Origin: Pseudomonas sp. 7P_10.2_Bac1 | GTDB taxonomy: Bacteria; Pseudomonadota; Gammaproteobacteria; Pseudomonadales; Pseudomonadaceae | Assembly (NCBI RefSeq): GCF_025465935.1 | Contig: NZ_JANLNV010000094.1 | Coordinates: 124,001-188,000 of the forward strand | DNA: 64,000 nt | Reading direction: 5' to 3' | Shown: piece after piece, positions 26,465 to 35,238 of the stretch | Layout: each line of letters begins with the position of its first letter | Numbering within the stretch: the stretch's first letter is position 1 | Translations under genes and position numbers: made by a program | The notes under the pieces: model-generated | What the model saw: only the letters and a program-made list of their open reading frames with translations | Databases searched by the model: none | Told to the model about the DNA's origin: nothing

Positions 26465-26924
26465 GTTCAAGGCTCATCGCTATCATCGCCTTGTTGCGTT
26501 GATAGCGAACCAGCCGCTCATGCAGCACATAGGGCAAGTCTGCCGCCAGGCAAAAGCCCAGACGCTCATAGAACCCTTGCAACTGCGGATCACAGAACAA
26601 CCACACTGGCCCCTCGCATGTGGACACAGCAGCCTTCACCAGGGCCGCGGCGACGCCTTGCCCTCGCCACGCAGGTGCGACAAACAACCCGGTCAACCAA
26701 AAGCCCTGAGCCATTGCGCGCAGGCACAGCCCAGCGATGATCTCTTCCTCGCGTGCCACCCACAGTTGCGCATCTTTACTCGCTTTCATCGATGACTGAT
26801 GAGCGCGGTAAAACTTGTTCATCAATGGCCACAACGGTGCTTCGAGTGGGGTATAAACAAAGGCGGTCATGAAGTCCACGGGCGTTGATAACGGGCGCGC
26901 AGTATATACAAAGCGCTGAATCAT
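26418..26924 (-). CDS. GNAT-family N-acetyltransferase
   Basis: 168 residues with GNAT features: the acetyl-CoA loop LFVAPAWRGQGVAAALVKAAV (motif A with RGQGVA, about 80-100) and the C-terminal WLFCDPQLQGFYERLGF (motif B). The substrate cannot be told. The start is uncertain; MTAFVYTPLEAP 18 codons in is an alternative. Convergent overlap with def. Confidence 0.8.
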   Translation of the reverse strand: MIQRFVYTARPLSTPVDFMTAFVYTPLEAPLWPLMNKFYRAHQSSMKASKDAQLWVAREEEIIAGLCLRAMAQGFWLTGLFVAPAWRGQGVAAALVKAAVSTCEGPVWLFCDPQLQGFYERLGFCLAADLPYVLHERLVRYQRNKAMIAMSLEPTLECPQPVPETALQ

Positions 26925-27272
26925 TTAAGTCTGTCGCCAGGTATTGATTTGCCTGTTTATCCGGACTTTAAAAATGCGCTCCGGGTTTAGTTTTGAATCA
27001 TGATGTTTAACTAAATGTTAATGCCAAAACCGCGAAACCCAGTGTTTTCAGCCTGCCCAGGCACCTGATGCCATGCGTTTCGTCGCTCCTTGCTGGCAAT
27101 TGGCTTGCACCCTGTTTAGGCGTGTCTATGCTTTGCGTCCAAGGGGTCCGTATATAGAGCGGCGTTTCCCCTGAAAAGTTGTAATACAGACATAAAGCGT
27201 TACTTAGGCGAGGTTTTGTTGTGCCTTGAACACTAAACGTCATCACAAGACAGCACCGTCAGGGGTTGAGTC
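26925..27272 (+). other. Promoter region of the BdlA-like gene
   Basis: 348 bases with no gene. It contains the sigma-54 promoter match at 27093-27109 and is AT-rich in its first part, as expected for binding of an activator and bending protein. Confidence 0.6.
27093..27109 (+). promoter_or_regulatory. Sigma-54 (RpoN) promoter ahead of the BdlA-like gene
   Basis: CTGGCAATTGGCTTGCA keeps the TGGCA and TTGCA blocks of YTGGCACGRNNNTTGCW at the right spacing (-24 GG, -12 GC). It lies 164 bases before the start codon, giving an mRNA leader of about 150 bases. Confidence 0.7.
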
Positions 27273-28592
27273 ATGTTTAATTCGCGTCGCAAAGCCGACC
27301 TGCTCGAGAATCAGCGCCTAAATTGTTCTTTGGAGGAGATGAAGGCCAAGCTAATGGCTGTCAGTCGTTCAATGGCCATTATCGAGTTCACCCCTGAAGG
27401 GATCATTCTTGAGGCCAACGACAATTTTTGCCGAGCGACGGGCTATACCCTCGACGAAATCCGCGGCAAGCATCACCGTCTTTTTTGCGAAGACGCTTAC
27501 CAGCGGTCAATTGAATATGCGCAATTCTGGAAAAGCCTGGCCAGCGGTGCGCCGCTGAGCGGTACGTTTTCTCGGCTCAACAAGGCCGGGCGCGAGATTT
27601 GGCTGGAAGCCAGCTACATGCCGATTACTGATGCCAGCGGGCAGGTGAGTAGCGTGTTGAAAGTGGCTGCCGATATCACGGACCGGATCAATAAAGAGCA
27701 TGAAAACCAGAGCATTGTGAATGCCTTGAGCCGCTCCATGGCCATGATCGAGTTTTCACCTGATGGTCGAGTCATCACCGCCAACCAAAACTTTCTCAAT
27801 ACCCTGCATTATTCGTTGGCAGACATCGTGGGCCAGCATCACAGCATGTTCTGCCGGCGCAGTGAGGCCGAATCTGCGGGCTACAAAGCGTTCTGGGAGT
27901 CGCTCAATCGCGGCGAGTACCATTCAAGGCGCTTTGAGCGGGTTGATAAGTATGGTCACACGGTTTATCTGGAGGCTTCGTACAACCCGATTTTCGATGC
28001 CAAGGGGCGGCTGTACAAAGTAGTGAAGTTTGCCAGCGACATCACGGCGCAAGTCAGTAACCTGCAAACGGCTGCCGAATCGGCCCATGCGACCTCTGTG
28101 CAAAACGACGCCTGTGCACAGAAAGGCTCACAAGTGGTTCAACAAACGGTGCAAACCATAGAGGCCATTTCCAAGGACCTCAACGAAGCCGCCAGTAGCA
28201 TCGATGCCGTGAGTAAACAATCCGAAATCATCGGCAAGATCGTCCAGACCATTCGCGGTATCGCCGACCAGACCAACCTGTTAGCGCTCAATGCGGCCAT
28301 TGAAGCGGCGAGGGCGGGTGAGCATGGTCGCGGTTTTGCGGTGGTGGCCGACGAGGTCAGGAGCCTCGCGGCGCGTACCAGCGCGGCGACAGTTGAAATC
28401 GTCGAGGTGGTGCGTAAAAACCATGACTTGTCGTTAAGTGCAGTGACCAGCATGCAATCCAGCTTGAGCCGGACCGGGCTGGGCGTGTCGCTGGCCAATG
28501 AGGCAGGGGAGGCGATTCTGGAGATTCAGCAAGGCTCAAGGCATGTGGTTGACGCCATCAGCCAGTTCAATTCCACGCTGCAGATCAGTTAG
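27273..28592 (+). CDS. bdlA: Soluble PAS-PAS-MCP protein, BdlA-like
   Basis: 439 residues without a membrane segment. Two similar PAS domains occur: about 20-130 (SMAIIEFTPEGIILEANDNF...GKHHRLFC) and about 145-255 (SMAMIEFSPDGRVITANQNF...GQHHSMFC). A C-terminal MCP signalling domain follows (about 300-430), with the conserved hairpin tip IRGIADQTNLLALNAAIEAARAGEHGRGFAVVADEVR. This layout and length match P. aeruginosa BdlA, which senses cues for biofilm dispersion and affects c-di-GMP. Another haem- or FAD-binding Aer-type sensor is possible. Expressed from its own, probably sigma-54, promoter. Confidence 0.82.
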   Translation: MFNSRRKADLLENQRLNCSLEEMKAKLMAVSRSMAIIEFTPEGIILEANDNFCRATGYTLDEIRGKHHRLFCEDAYQRSIEYAQFWKSLASGAPLSGTFSRLNKAGREIWLEASYMPITDASGQVSSVLKVAADITDRINKEHENQSIVNALSRSMAMIEFSPDGRVITANQNFLNTLHYSLADIVGQHHSMFCRRSEAESAGYKAFWESLNRGEYHSRRFERVDKYGHTVYLEASYNPIFDAKGRLYKVVKFASDITAQVSNLQTAAESAHATSVQNDACAQKGSQVVQQTVQTIEAISKDLNEAASSIDAVSKQSEIIGKIVQTIRGIADQTNLLALNAAIEAARAGEHGRGFAVVADEVRSLAARTSAATVEIVEVVRKNHDLSLSAVTSMQSSLSRTGLGVSLANEAGEAILEIQQGSRHVVDAISQFNSTLQIS

Positions 28593-28685
28593 GGCGGGCT
28601 TGCCGGCGATTGAGTCGGCGCGAAGAAACGGTCAGCCCGCGCCGCCAGCATTGCGAGCAATGCTCGCTCCCAAAAAGCCCTTCAG
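28588..28685. repeat. Degenerate REP-like sequence
   Basis: Contains GCGGGCTTGCCGGCGAT and, inverted later, GCGAGCAATGCTCGCTCCC, resembling worn arms of the class B/C elements. It lies between two convergent genes. Confidence 0.45.
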
Positions 28686-28714
28686 CCACCGGGCTTTTGA
28701 TTCAAAACGTACGG

Positions 28715-29188
28715 TTACACCAACTCGGCCGAGCGTTTTTCAGCAACCTGCTGCTGGGCGGCTGCCTGCTTGATCGCATCTTTTTGCTGCATGAGCGCGG
28801 TGATCTGGTCTGAGATCGCCTGCTGTTTCTCAGGCGGCATGGCGTTTACATCCTCCTCGGTCAGGCCCATTTCCTTGAGAAGCTGCTCGCGAATCCGCTG
28901 TGCAGGCGACTTGCTCATGTAGTCCTTGAATTCATCGGTGGCCGAGGGCTTTGTCGCTGTGCTGGATGCGCTGGCCTGCAACATGACCCGGGTCTTGGCG
29001 AAGGCGGCGTTGACGTTATCTGCTTGCGTCACACCTGCCACAGAAGCCGGGGTCGCCTGGATGTTCGGTACCTGCTGGGCATTTTGCTGTGCGGCGCTGT
29101 ACAACGCGCTGGCCGCTGCGTTGGCCGGGTCCAGGTCGGTGCGCTGGCTCTTTTGGATTGCAGAAATATGCTGCGTGTTAATCAACAT
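28715..29188 (-). CDS. Hypothetical Ala/Gln-rich protein
   Basis: 157-residue hydrophilic protein, start MLINTQHISAIQKSQ with AGAGGGG upstream. The first 90 residues are Ala-, Gln- and Ser-rich and probably disordered. Residues 90-157 form likely helices (EFKDYMSKSPAQRIREQLLKEMG, then a Gln/Ala-rich coiled segment). No signal peptide or membrane helix. I recognise no family; the pattern is common in Pseudomonas genes of unknown role. Confidence 0.7.
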   Translation of the reverse strand: MLINTQHISAIQKSQRTDLDPANAAASALYSAAQQNAQQVPNIQATPASVAGVTQADNVNAAFAKTRVMLQASASSTATKPSATDEFKDYMSKSPAQRIREQLLKEMGLTEEDVNAMPPEKQQAISDQITALMQQKDAIKQAAAQQQVAEKRSAELV

Positions 29189-29331
29189 GAGTGTGCCCCT
29201 CTGAAAGGTGATGCCGATGAGTAGGGCAATAACTGTGCCCAGTTTGCACCCCGCGTTTTCAGAGGGCTGCAGCCTGGGCGGCAAGTTAGGAGGAGGCAGG
29301 AGCGGTCAACTATTGCCGCTCGGCGGCGATT

Positions 29332-30363
29332 TCAGGTGCTTTCGCGCAGCCTCAACTCAAAGCCCATGTCCTGTACCGGCTGCGGCACTTTGTTTCCAGC
29401 CATCAAGGTGAGCATCTGTTCGGCAGCACGACGGCCTATGGCTTCACGTGGTGTACGAATACTGCTCAGGCGCGGCACCATAAATTCCGAAGATGGCAGG
29501 TCGTTAAAGCCCAGGATGGAGATTTGTTCGGGGATTTTGATCCCGGTGCGGGCAGCTTCCAGCAGGGCGCCATGGGCAAGGTCGTCGTTGCCGAAAAAAA
29601 TCGCGTCCACTTGCGGGTGAGTGGCCAGTAGTTGCAGGAACAGCTCGCCGCCCAGGCCCACGGAAGAAGGGCGCGGGGTCAGCACTTCAAGGTCAGGGTT
29701 GTACAGCCCGGCCTCCTGCAAGGCGCGACGATAGCCTTCGCCGCGCAAGAGAGTGCGCTGGTCAAGTTGCGCACCGATGTATGCCAAGTGTCGACGCCCG
29801 CGTGAGATCAAGTGTTGGGCCGCGGTTTCCCCCGCCTTCAATTGCGAAAAACCGACGCAGTTAAGGCCGGCACCCGCGTCCAGCTCCATCATGTACACAC
29901 AGGGGGTGTTGCTCGCCTCAATCATGCGTCGCGAGCTCTCGGTGCGGTCAAAGCCGGTCAGCAGCAGGCCACGCGGCTGGTAGGCCATGTAGTTGCGCAG
30001 CAGGTTTTCTTCTTCATCGCGCGAGTAGTGATAATTACCGATCAGTACTTCAAAGCCTTTGGGGCGCAATACCTCATGGATGGCTTCGAGGGTGTCGATA
30101 AACAGCAAGTTGGAGAGCGAGGGCACCAGCACCACCACCGAATGGCTTTGCGCCGACGCCAGTGCCCGAGCGGCCGGGTTGACCACGTAGTTCAGTTCGT
30201 CGGCCGCCTGGCGCACTTTTTCGGCCAGATCTGTGGCCACACTGCTGATGCCACGCAAGGCTCGGGAGGCGGTAATCGGGCTGACGCCGGCCAATCGGGC
30301 CACCTCATTAAGGGTCGGGCGTCCCGTGGTGCGGGGGTTTTTATCGTTTTTAGAGGTGGTCAT
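29332..30363 (-). CDS. gntR: LacI-family gluconate repressor GntR
   Basis: 343 residues from the ATG at 30363. The N-terminal LacI-type helix-turn-helix (RPTLNEVARLAGVSPITASRALRG, about 14-37) is followed by a periplasmic-binding-protein-like effector domain to the C-terminus. It represses gntK and gntP in Pseudomonas and is released by gluconate or 6-phosphogluconate. Three matching palindromes occur: before gntK (perfect), before gntP (perfect) and at its own 5' end (11 of 14 bases), which supports autoregulation. An upstream in-frame start at 30390 is less likely. Confidence 0.93.
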   Translation of the reverse strand: MTTSKNDKNPRTTGRPTLNEVARLAGVSPITASRALRGISSVATDLAEKVRQAADELNYVVNPAARALASAQSHSVVVLVPSLSNLLFIDTLEAIHEVLRPKGFEVLIGNYHYSRDEEENLLRNYMAYQPRGLLLTGFDRTESSRRMIEASNTPCVYMMELDAGAGLNCVGFSQLKAGETAAQHLISRGRRHLAYIGAQLDQRTLLRGEGYRRALQEAGLYNPDLEVLTPRPSSVGLGGELFLQLLATHPQVDAIFFGNDDLAHGALLEAARTGIKIPEQISILGFNDLPSSEFMVPRLSSIRTPREAIGRRAAEQMLTLMAGNKVPQPVQDMGFELRLREST

Positions 30364-30397
30364 CAGGGCGGCTTGCCAAACAAAAAACAAGTCACTA

Positions 30398-30411
30398 AGG
30401 TAGCGCTGTCC
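30398..30411. promoter_or_regulatory. GntR operator, imperfect, at gntR
   Basis: AGGTAGCGCTGTCC matches the palindrome AGACAGCGCTGTCT at 11 of 14 positions. It lies 35 bases before the gntR start, suggesting autoregulation. Confidence 0.6.
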
Positions 30412-30559
30412 TAGTCTGTCGGCAATTGCCTAATTGTCTGTAGGACCATCCAATATCGTTGTATGTCGAGAGCGTCACGGCGTCTCCCCATAAAAATGAG
30501 AAATTGACGTCGGTAGCCTGGTCCTTGTGCTTTGCTTTCATGAAATGAACGCTCTGCTC

Positions 30560-30573
30560 AGACAGCGCTGTCT
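30560..30573. promoter_or_regulatory. GntR operator before gntK
   Basis: AGACAGCGCTGTCT is a perfect 14-bp palindrome located 18 bases before the gntK start. The same sequence recurs before gntP. Confidence 0.8.
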
Positions 30574-30590
30574 ACGGACTGAGGTGTTTC

Positions 30591-31124
30591 ATGAACCAAC
30601 CTATCTCTGCCCTGGTCATCATGGGTGTTGCCGGCTGCGGTAAAACCAGTGTGAGCCAGGCGTTGTGCCGACTAAATGGTGCAACGCCGATTGAAGGCGA
30701 TGCGTTTCACCCAGCGGCCAACATTGCAAAAATGAGCGCCGGTATTCCACTGACCGATGAAGACCGCTCCGGCTGGCTCGACACTCTGTGCAATGAACTG
30801 CGCACGGCGATTGCCCGTGGTCAGCGCCCGGTCCTCACCTGTTCGGCGCTTAAATTGCGCTACCGCGAGCGTCTGCGTGCGGCTGTAGACGGCTTGGGTT
30901 TTGTGTTTCTGGAACTCACGCCGCAAGTGGCCGCCGACCGCGTCGCACATCGCCCGGGGCACTTTATGCCCAAGACACTCATTGACAGCCAGTTCGATGC
31001 TCTCGAATCACCGAGCCAGGAGCCACTGGTACTGACCCTGAATGCCGGGGCTTTGAATATCGACGAGTTGGCACACCGATCCTGTGATTGGTGGAGCGAA
31101 CATTCTTTATTGGCAACTTCATGA
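30591..31124 (+). CDS. gntK: Gluconokinase
   Basis: 177-residue P-loop kinase that phosphorylates gluconate to 6-phosphogluconate, feeding Edd directly. The Walker A motif GVAGCGKTSVSQAL lies at about 13-26, the substrate-site segment EGDAFHP at about 37-43, and CSALKLRYRERLR at about 84-96 is typical of GntK. It is flanked by two perfect GntR palindromes and followed by gntP; both genes appear to be GntR-regulated. Confidence 0.95.
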   Translation: MNQPISALVIMGVAGCGKTSVSQALCRLNGATPIEGDAFHPAANIAKMSAGIPLTDEDRSGWLDTLCNELRTAIARGQRPVLTCSALKLRYRERLRAAVDGLGFVFLELTPQVAADRVAHRPGHFMPKTLIDSQFDALESPSQEPLVLTLNAGALNIDELAHRSCDWWSEHSLLATS

Positions 31125-31137
31125 TTTTGTTTCAAAA

Positions 31138-31151
31138 AGACAGCGCTGTCT
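31138..31151. promoter_or_regulatory. GntR operator before gntP
   Basis: AGACAGCGCTGTCT, identical to the site before gntK, lies between gntK and gntP. This suggests gntP also has its own GntR-controlled promoter. Confidence 0.8.
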
Positions 31152-31183
31152 GTTCAGACACCCGCTGTTCATTGGTATTTGAT

Positions 31184-31194
31184 AACAAAAACAA
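31184..31194 (+). promoter_or_regulatory. Hfq/Crc CA motif ahead of gntP
   Basis: AACAAAAACAA holds two overlapping AANAANAA matches immediately before the AGGCAGGAGA ribosome binding region of gntP. Inferred to give catabolite repression of gluconate uptake. Confidence 0.6.
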
Positions 31195-31209
31195 GGCAGG
31201 AGACGCCCC

Positions 31210-32562
31210 ATGCTAGGCATGTCCCAACACACTTTTCTGCTGGTTGACGCAGTGGTGACTATCATCGGGCTGATCGTACTGATCACTCGTTTCAAGCTGC
31301 ACCCCTTTATTGCCCTGATCATCGCCTCTGCCTTTTTGGGCCTGACCACCGGCATGCCCACCGACCAGATCCTCAAGTCCTTCCAGGAAGGTTTTGGCGG
31401 TGTACTGGGCTTTGTCGGGATCATTCTGGCGCTGGGCACGATGCTCGGCAAAATGATGGCTGACTCAGGAGGCGCCGATCAGATTGCCCGTACCTTGATC
31501 CGTGCCTTTGGCAAGGAGCGAGTGCAGTGGGCGATGATGTTCGCGGCGTTTCTGGTCGGCATCCCGCTGTTTTTCGAGATCGGTTTTGTCTTGCTGATCC
31601 CGCTGGTCTTTATCGTTGCCCGTCGTACCGGCGTGTCATTGATCAAGATCGGCATTCCGTTGCTGGCCGGTCTGTCGGCGGTCCATGGCCTGGTGCCGCC
31701 GCACCCGGGCCCGTTGCTGGCGATCGGGGTGTTCGGAGCCGATATCGGCAAAACCATTCTCTACGGTTTGATCGTTGCCTTGCCGACCGCGATCATTGCC
31801 GGCCCGATTTACGGGACGTTCATCTCCAAATACATTCCAGGCAACCCGTCCAAAGAGCTGGTAGACCAACTGGCCAGCGAGCCTGAATCCAGCTCCTTGC
31901 CGAGCTTTGGCATCACCCTGGTCACCGTGCTGCTGCCCGTGTTCCTGATGCTGCTCAAGACATTTGCCGACGTGGCATTGCCGGACGGCAACTTCTTCCG
32001 TGGCTGGATGGACATGATCGGCCATCCGATCAGTGCGCTGTTGCTGGCGTTATTGCTGTCGCTCTACACCTTTGGCGCCCGGCAGGGCATCGACTCCAAA
32101 CGCGTCCTCAAATTGCTGGACGCGAGTCTGGCTCCAACGGCAGCTATCGTCTTCATCATTGGCGCGGGCGGTGGTTTCAAGCAGATGCTGGTGGCCAGCG
32201 GCGTGGGGGATGTGATCGGGCACATGGCGGTTCACGCGCAAATCTCGCCGATCCTGCTGGCGTGGCTGGTGGCGGCGGTGATCCGTATCGCGACGGGCTC
32301 GGCGACTGTGGCGACCATTACCGGCGCGGGGATTGTATTGCCGGTGGTGGATCTGATTCCGGGCGTCAACCGAGAGTTGCTGGTGCTGGCCACGGGCGCG
32401 GGGTCGTTGATCCTGTCACACGTGAACGATGCGGGGTTCTGGCTGGTGAAGCAGTACTTCAACATGACGGTGGTTGAAACCTTCAAGACCTGGACCGCGA
32501 TGGAAACCATCCTGTCGATCGTGGCGTTGATCTTCATCATGCTGCTGTCGCTGGTGGTTTAA
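31210..32562 (+). CDS. gntP: Gluconate permease (GntP family)
   Basis: 450-residue membrane transporter, about 12-14 hydrophobic helices, of the GntP/GntT gluconate:H+ symporter family. The segments VHGLVPPHPGPLLAIGVFGADIGKT (about 158-182) and ATGAGSLILSHVNDAGFWLVKQYF (about 395-418) are typical of the family. AGGAG precedes the ATG. It is regulated with gntK by GntR and probably by Crc. Confidence 0.94.
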   Translation: MLGMSQHTFLLVDAVVTIIGLIVLITRFKLHPFIALIIASAFLGLTTGMPTDQILKSFQEGFGGVLGFVGIILALGTMLGKMMADSGGADQIARTLIRAFGKERVQWAMMFAAFLVGIPLFFEIGFVLLIPLVFIVARRTGVSLIKIGIPLLAGLSAVHGLVPPHPGPLLAIGVFGADIGKTILYGLIVALPTAIIAGPIYGTFISKYIPGNPSKELVDQLASEPESSSLPSFGITLVTVLLPVFLMLLKTFADVALPDGNFFRGWMDMIGHPISALLLALLLSLYTFGARQGIDSKRVLKLLDASLAPTAAIVFIIGAGGGFKQMLVASGVGDVIGHMAVHAQISPILLAWLVAAVIRIATGSATVATITGAGIVLPVVDLIPGVNRELLVLATGAGSLILSHVNDAGFWLVKQYFNMTVVETFKTWTAMETILSIVALIFIMLLSLVV

Positions 32563-32572
32563 GCCTAAAAAA

Positions 32573-32669
32573 CCTGTAGTCGTTGCCGCGGGCTGCGAAG
32601 GGTTGCACAGCGACCCGTTTGCTTAAGGCCTTCAAGGCCCTTATCGCAGCCTGCGACAGCGGCTACAGG
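32573..32669. repeat. REPIN-like inverted repeat, class D
   Basis: Arms TGTAGTCGTTGCCGCGGGCT and AGCCTGCGACAGCGGCTACA about 50 bases apart, between the convergent gntP and alaC. The same class occurs at 49939. It may also act as a bidirectional terminator. Confidence 0.8.
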
Positions 32670-32676
32670 TGTTGAT

Positions 32677-33885
32677 TTAACTGGCGCTCAGCCCGTCCGC
32701 TCGGAACATCGCGCGGATACCACGCAAGGCCTGGCGGATACGGTCCTGGTTTTCAATCAGGGCAAACCGTACATGGTCATCACCATACTCGCCAAAACCG
32801 ACACCCGGCGAGACACACACCTTGGCATCGGCCAGCAGTTTCTTGGCGAACTCCAGCGACCCCATGTCGGCATAAGCCTTGGGAATCTTGGCCCAGACGT
32901 ACATCGAGGCTTTCGGGTTTTCGACCATCCAGCCCAGCTCGTGCAGCCCTTTAACCAATACGTTACGACGCTGGCGGTACTGCTCGGCAATGTCTTTGAC
33001 GCATTGCTGATCACCTTCGAGTGCAGCAATGGCCGCTACTTGCAGCGGGGTGAAGGTGCCGTAGTCGTGGTAGCTCTTGATTCGTGCCAATGCGCTGACA
33101 AGCTCAGGGTTACCGACCATAAAGCCGATTCGCCATCCGGCCATGTTGTAGCTTTTGGACAGGGTAAAGAACTCTACGGCGACGTCTTTGGCACCCGGAA
33201 CCTGCATGATCGAGGGGGCTTTCCAGCCGTCATAGACAATGTCCGCGTAGGCCAGGTCGTGGACCACCAGGACGTCATATTGCTTGGCCAAAGCGACTAC
33301 GCGCTCAAAGAAATCCAGCTCGACACATTGCGCGGTCGGGTTCGAGGGAAAGCCCAGAATCATCATCTTGGGCTTGGGAATCGAGCCGCGAATGGCTTTT
33401 TCCAGCTCTGCAAAAAAGTCCACGCCCGGTATCAGGGGCACCGAGCGTACCTGCGCGCCGGCAATGACTGCGCCGTAGATGTGGATCGGATAACTGGGGT
33501 TGGGTACCAGAACGGTGTCGCCCTGATCGAGGGTAGCCAGCATCAAGTGTGCCAGGCCTTCCTTGGAACCAATGGTGACGATGGCTTCGTTTTCCGGATC
33601 GATCTCAACGTCGTAACGGTCGGCGTACCAACGTGAAATAGCCCTGCGCAGACGCGGAATGCCACGCGAAGTCGAGTAGCCGTGAGTATCCTCACGTTGT
33701 GCGACGGTGCAGAGTTTTTCAACGATGTGCGGCGGTGTCGCACCATCAGGGTTGCCCATGCTGAAATCGATGATGTCTTCGCCACGGCGTCGGGCGGCCA
33801 TCTTCAGCTCGGCGGTGATGTTGAACACGTAAGGGGGGAGTCGATCAATGCGCGCAAAGCGGCGCGGCGAACCTTGGTCTGCCAT
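32677..33885 (-). CDS. alaC: Alanine transaminase AlaC type
   Basis: PLP-dependent class I aminotransferase, 402 residues from the ATG at 33885 (MADQGSPRRFARIDRLPPYVFN). It makes alanine from pyruvate and glutamate. The PLP lysine is in FFTLSKSYNMAGWRIGF, with the usual NPSYPIHIYG and GFPSNPTAQCV segments. The close likeness throughout to the AlaC/YfdZ proteins supports the symbol. The longer open frame to 33936 overlaps the upstream promoter and is not preferred. Confidence 0.92.
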   Translation of the reverse strand: MADQGSPRRFARIDRLPPYVFNITAELKMAARRRGEDIIDFSMGNPDGATPPHIVEKLCTVAQREDTHGYSTSRGIPRLRRAISRWYADRYDVEIDPENEAIVTIGSKEGLAHLMLATLDQGDTVLVPNPSYPIHIYGAVIAGAQVRSVPLIPGVDFFAELEKAIRGSIPKPKMMILGFPSNPTAQCVELDFFERVVALAKQYDVLVVHDLAYADIVYDGWKAPSIMQVPGAKDVAVEFFTLSKSYNMAGWRIGFMVGNPELVSALARIKSYHDYGTFTPLQVAAIAALEGDQQCVKDIAEQYRQRRNVLVKGLHELGWMVENPKASMYVWAKIPKAYADMGSLEFAKKLLADAKVCVSPGVGFGEYGDDHVRFALIENQDRIRQALRGIRAMFRADGLSAS

Positions 33886-34084
33886 GTATGCCTCTGATAC
33901 GTAAGCGCCCGGAACCGTCCGAGCGACGTTGACCACTGCGGTGGTCTGCGGCGAAACAATAAGGGCGAAAATGGCCTTCTGTCTAGAGGTCTGGCGAGAC
34001 TTTTTTCTTAAAATCCAGATGTTTTTGGGTTTTATTCCTATGCTTCACCGAGAAATTGCCTTCTCACTTAATGAGTGCACTCCT

Positions 34085-34591
34085 ATGGACACATCAAAAA
34101 AGTACAAATTGCCGGTTCCGCGTTTTACCAAAAGCCCGTTTTTATTGGTTGCGGGATGGGGAGGGCGCTTTACCCAAGACACTGCCCAAGACATTCCATC
34201 GCTTTGGGCTAAATTCTTAGCAGATATTGAGCATATTCCTAATCGGGAGGGCGATGAAACTTACGGCGTTTGCTGCAACCCGGACGGTAAAGGCGGTTTT
34301 GAATACATCGCCGGGGTCCGGGTCAGCACGCGGGATGATTTGCCGGAGCACTATCGTTGGGTAGAGCTGCAAGAGCAAAACTACGCCGTCTTTGAGCACC
34401 GCGGCTCGCTGGATAATCTGGGGCAGATGTTCCAGGCAATCTGGAACGACTGGCTGCCAAGCTCCGACTATGAAGCGGTGGATGCACCTGAGTTTGAGCG
34501 TTATAGCCCGGATTACGACGTGCAAACCCTGACGGGCGTGCTGGAGATCTGGCTACCGGTCAAGCCGCGGGCTTCACCTGCCAGGGGGTAA
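34085..34591 (+). CDS. GyrI-like / AraC effector-binding-domain protein
   Basis: 168-residue protein that resembles the GyrI-like small-molecule binding fold. It begins PRFTKSPFLLVAGWGGRF, contains a GVCCNPDGKGGFEYIAGVRV strand pair and a YAVFEHRGSLDNLGQMFQAIWNDWLPSS helix, and ends with YDVQTLTGVLEIWLPVK. No DNA-binding domain is attached, so it is probably a stand-alone ligand binder. The start is uncertain: ATG 34085 matches the fold, ATG 34040 is possible. It overlaps the next, convergent gene by 32 bases. Confidence 0.8.
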   Translation: MDTSKKYKLPVPRFTKSPFLLVAGWGGRFTQDTAQDIPSLWAKFLADIEHIPNREGDETYGVCCNPDGKGGFEYIAGVRVSTRDDLPEHYRWVELQEQNYAVFEHRGSLDNLGQMFQAIWNDWLPSSDYEAVDAPEFERYSPDYDVQTLTGVLEIWLPVKPRASPARG

Positions 34592-35060
34592 GAGGCAAGA
34601 CCAGGCGGCGTTCCCCGCGGTAGGCCTCGCCACTCTCGAACCAGCCTTGGCTCAGATATAAAGCCACGGCCGAGGTGTTGGCGGGGTTTACGGACAGCAT
34701 CAGTTGGTTGATCTCGGGCCAGTAATGATGGACAGACTGTGCCAGCAGACGCAGGCAGATTTTGCCCAGCCCTTGGCCCTGCACCCGCTTGTCGACCTGC
34801 AAGGCATGCAGCGTCGCGCTGTCGGGCGCGGCCCAGTGCGCCAGCAGCGGAAAGCGTTTGAGCAGCATGAAGGCGACGGGGTGTTCGTGGTGCAACAACA
34901 CCAGGCCTTGTATCCCCGGATGCCGTTGTGCAGGCAATGAATACAAGGCGCAGTAAATGTCGCCACAAAACGGTATTTGTTCTGGAAACACTTCAAGGCT
35001 GTTCAGCTGCTCGCGCTGTTTGGCATTCAGGTCTTCATAGGCGCAGAGGCGAGTGGTCAT
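34560..35060 (-). CDS. GNAT-family N-acetyltransferase
   Basis: 166 residues. The acetyl-CoA-binding motif A is at LQVDKRVQGQGLGKICLRLLAQ (about 86-107, with QGQGLG), and a motif B-like LSVNPANTSAVALYLSQGWF follows (about 121-140). The substrate is unknown. Overlaps the GyrI-like gene tail to tail. Confidence 0.82.
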   Translation of the reverse strand: MTTRLCAYEDLNAKQREQLNSLEVFPEQIPFCGDIYCALYSLPAQRHPGIQGLVLLHHEHPVAFMLLKRFPLLAHWAAPDSATLHALQVDKRVQGQGLGKICLRLLAQSVHHYWPEINQLMLSVNPANTSAVALYLSQGWFESGEAYRGERRLVLPLTPWQVKPAA

Positions 35061-35238
35061 GCGAGGGGCTGTTCCCGTTTCATTTCAGCCGCGACCAAAG
35101 CCCACGTGGTGCAGGGCAAGGCGCGAGAAGCGTGGTTTGGTTGTTTCTAATTAGCTTAAAGCAACGCCGCCTTCTTCCCTTCGGGTCACGTGTCAAATTT
35201 AGCCAGTGACGCGCCTTGCAATGAAGCGGGATCAGACC

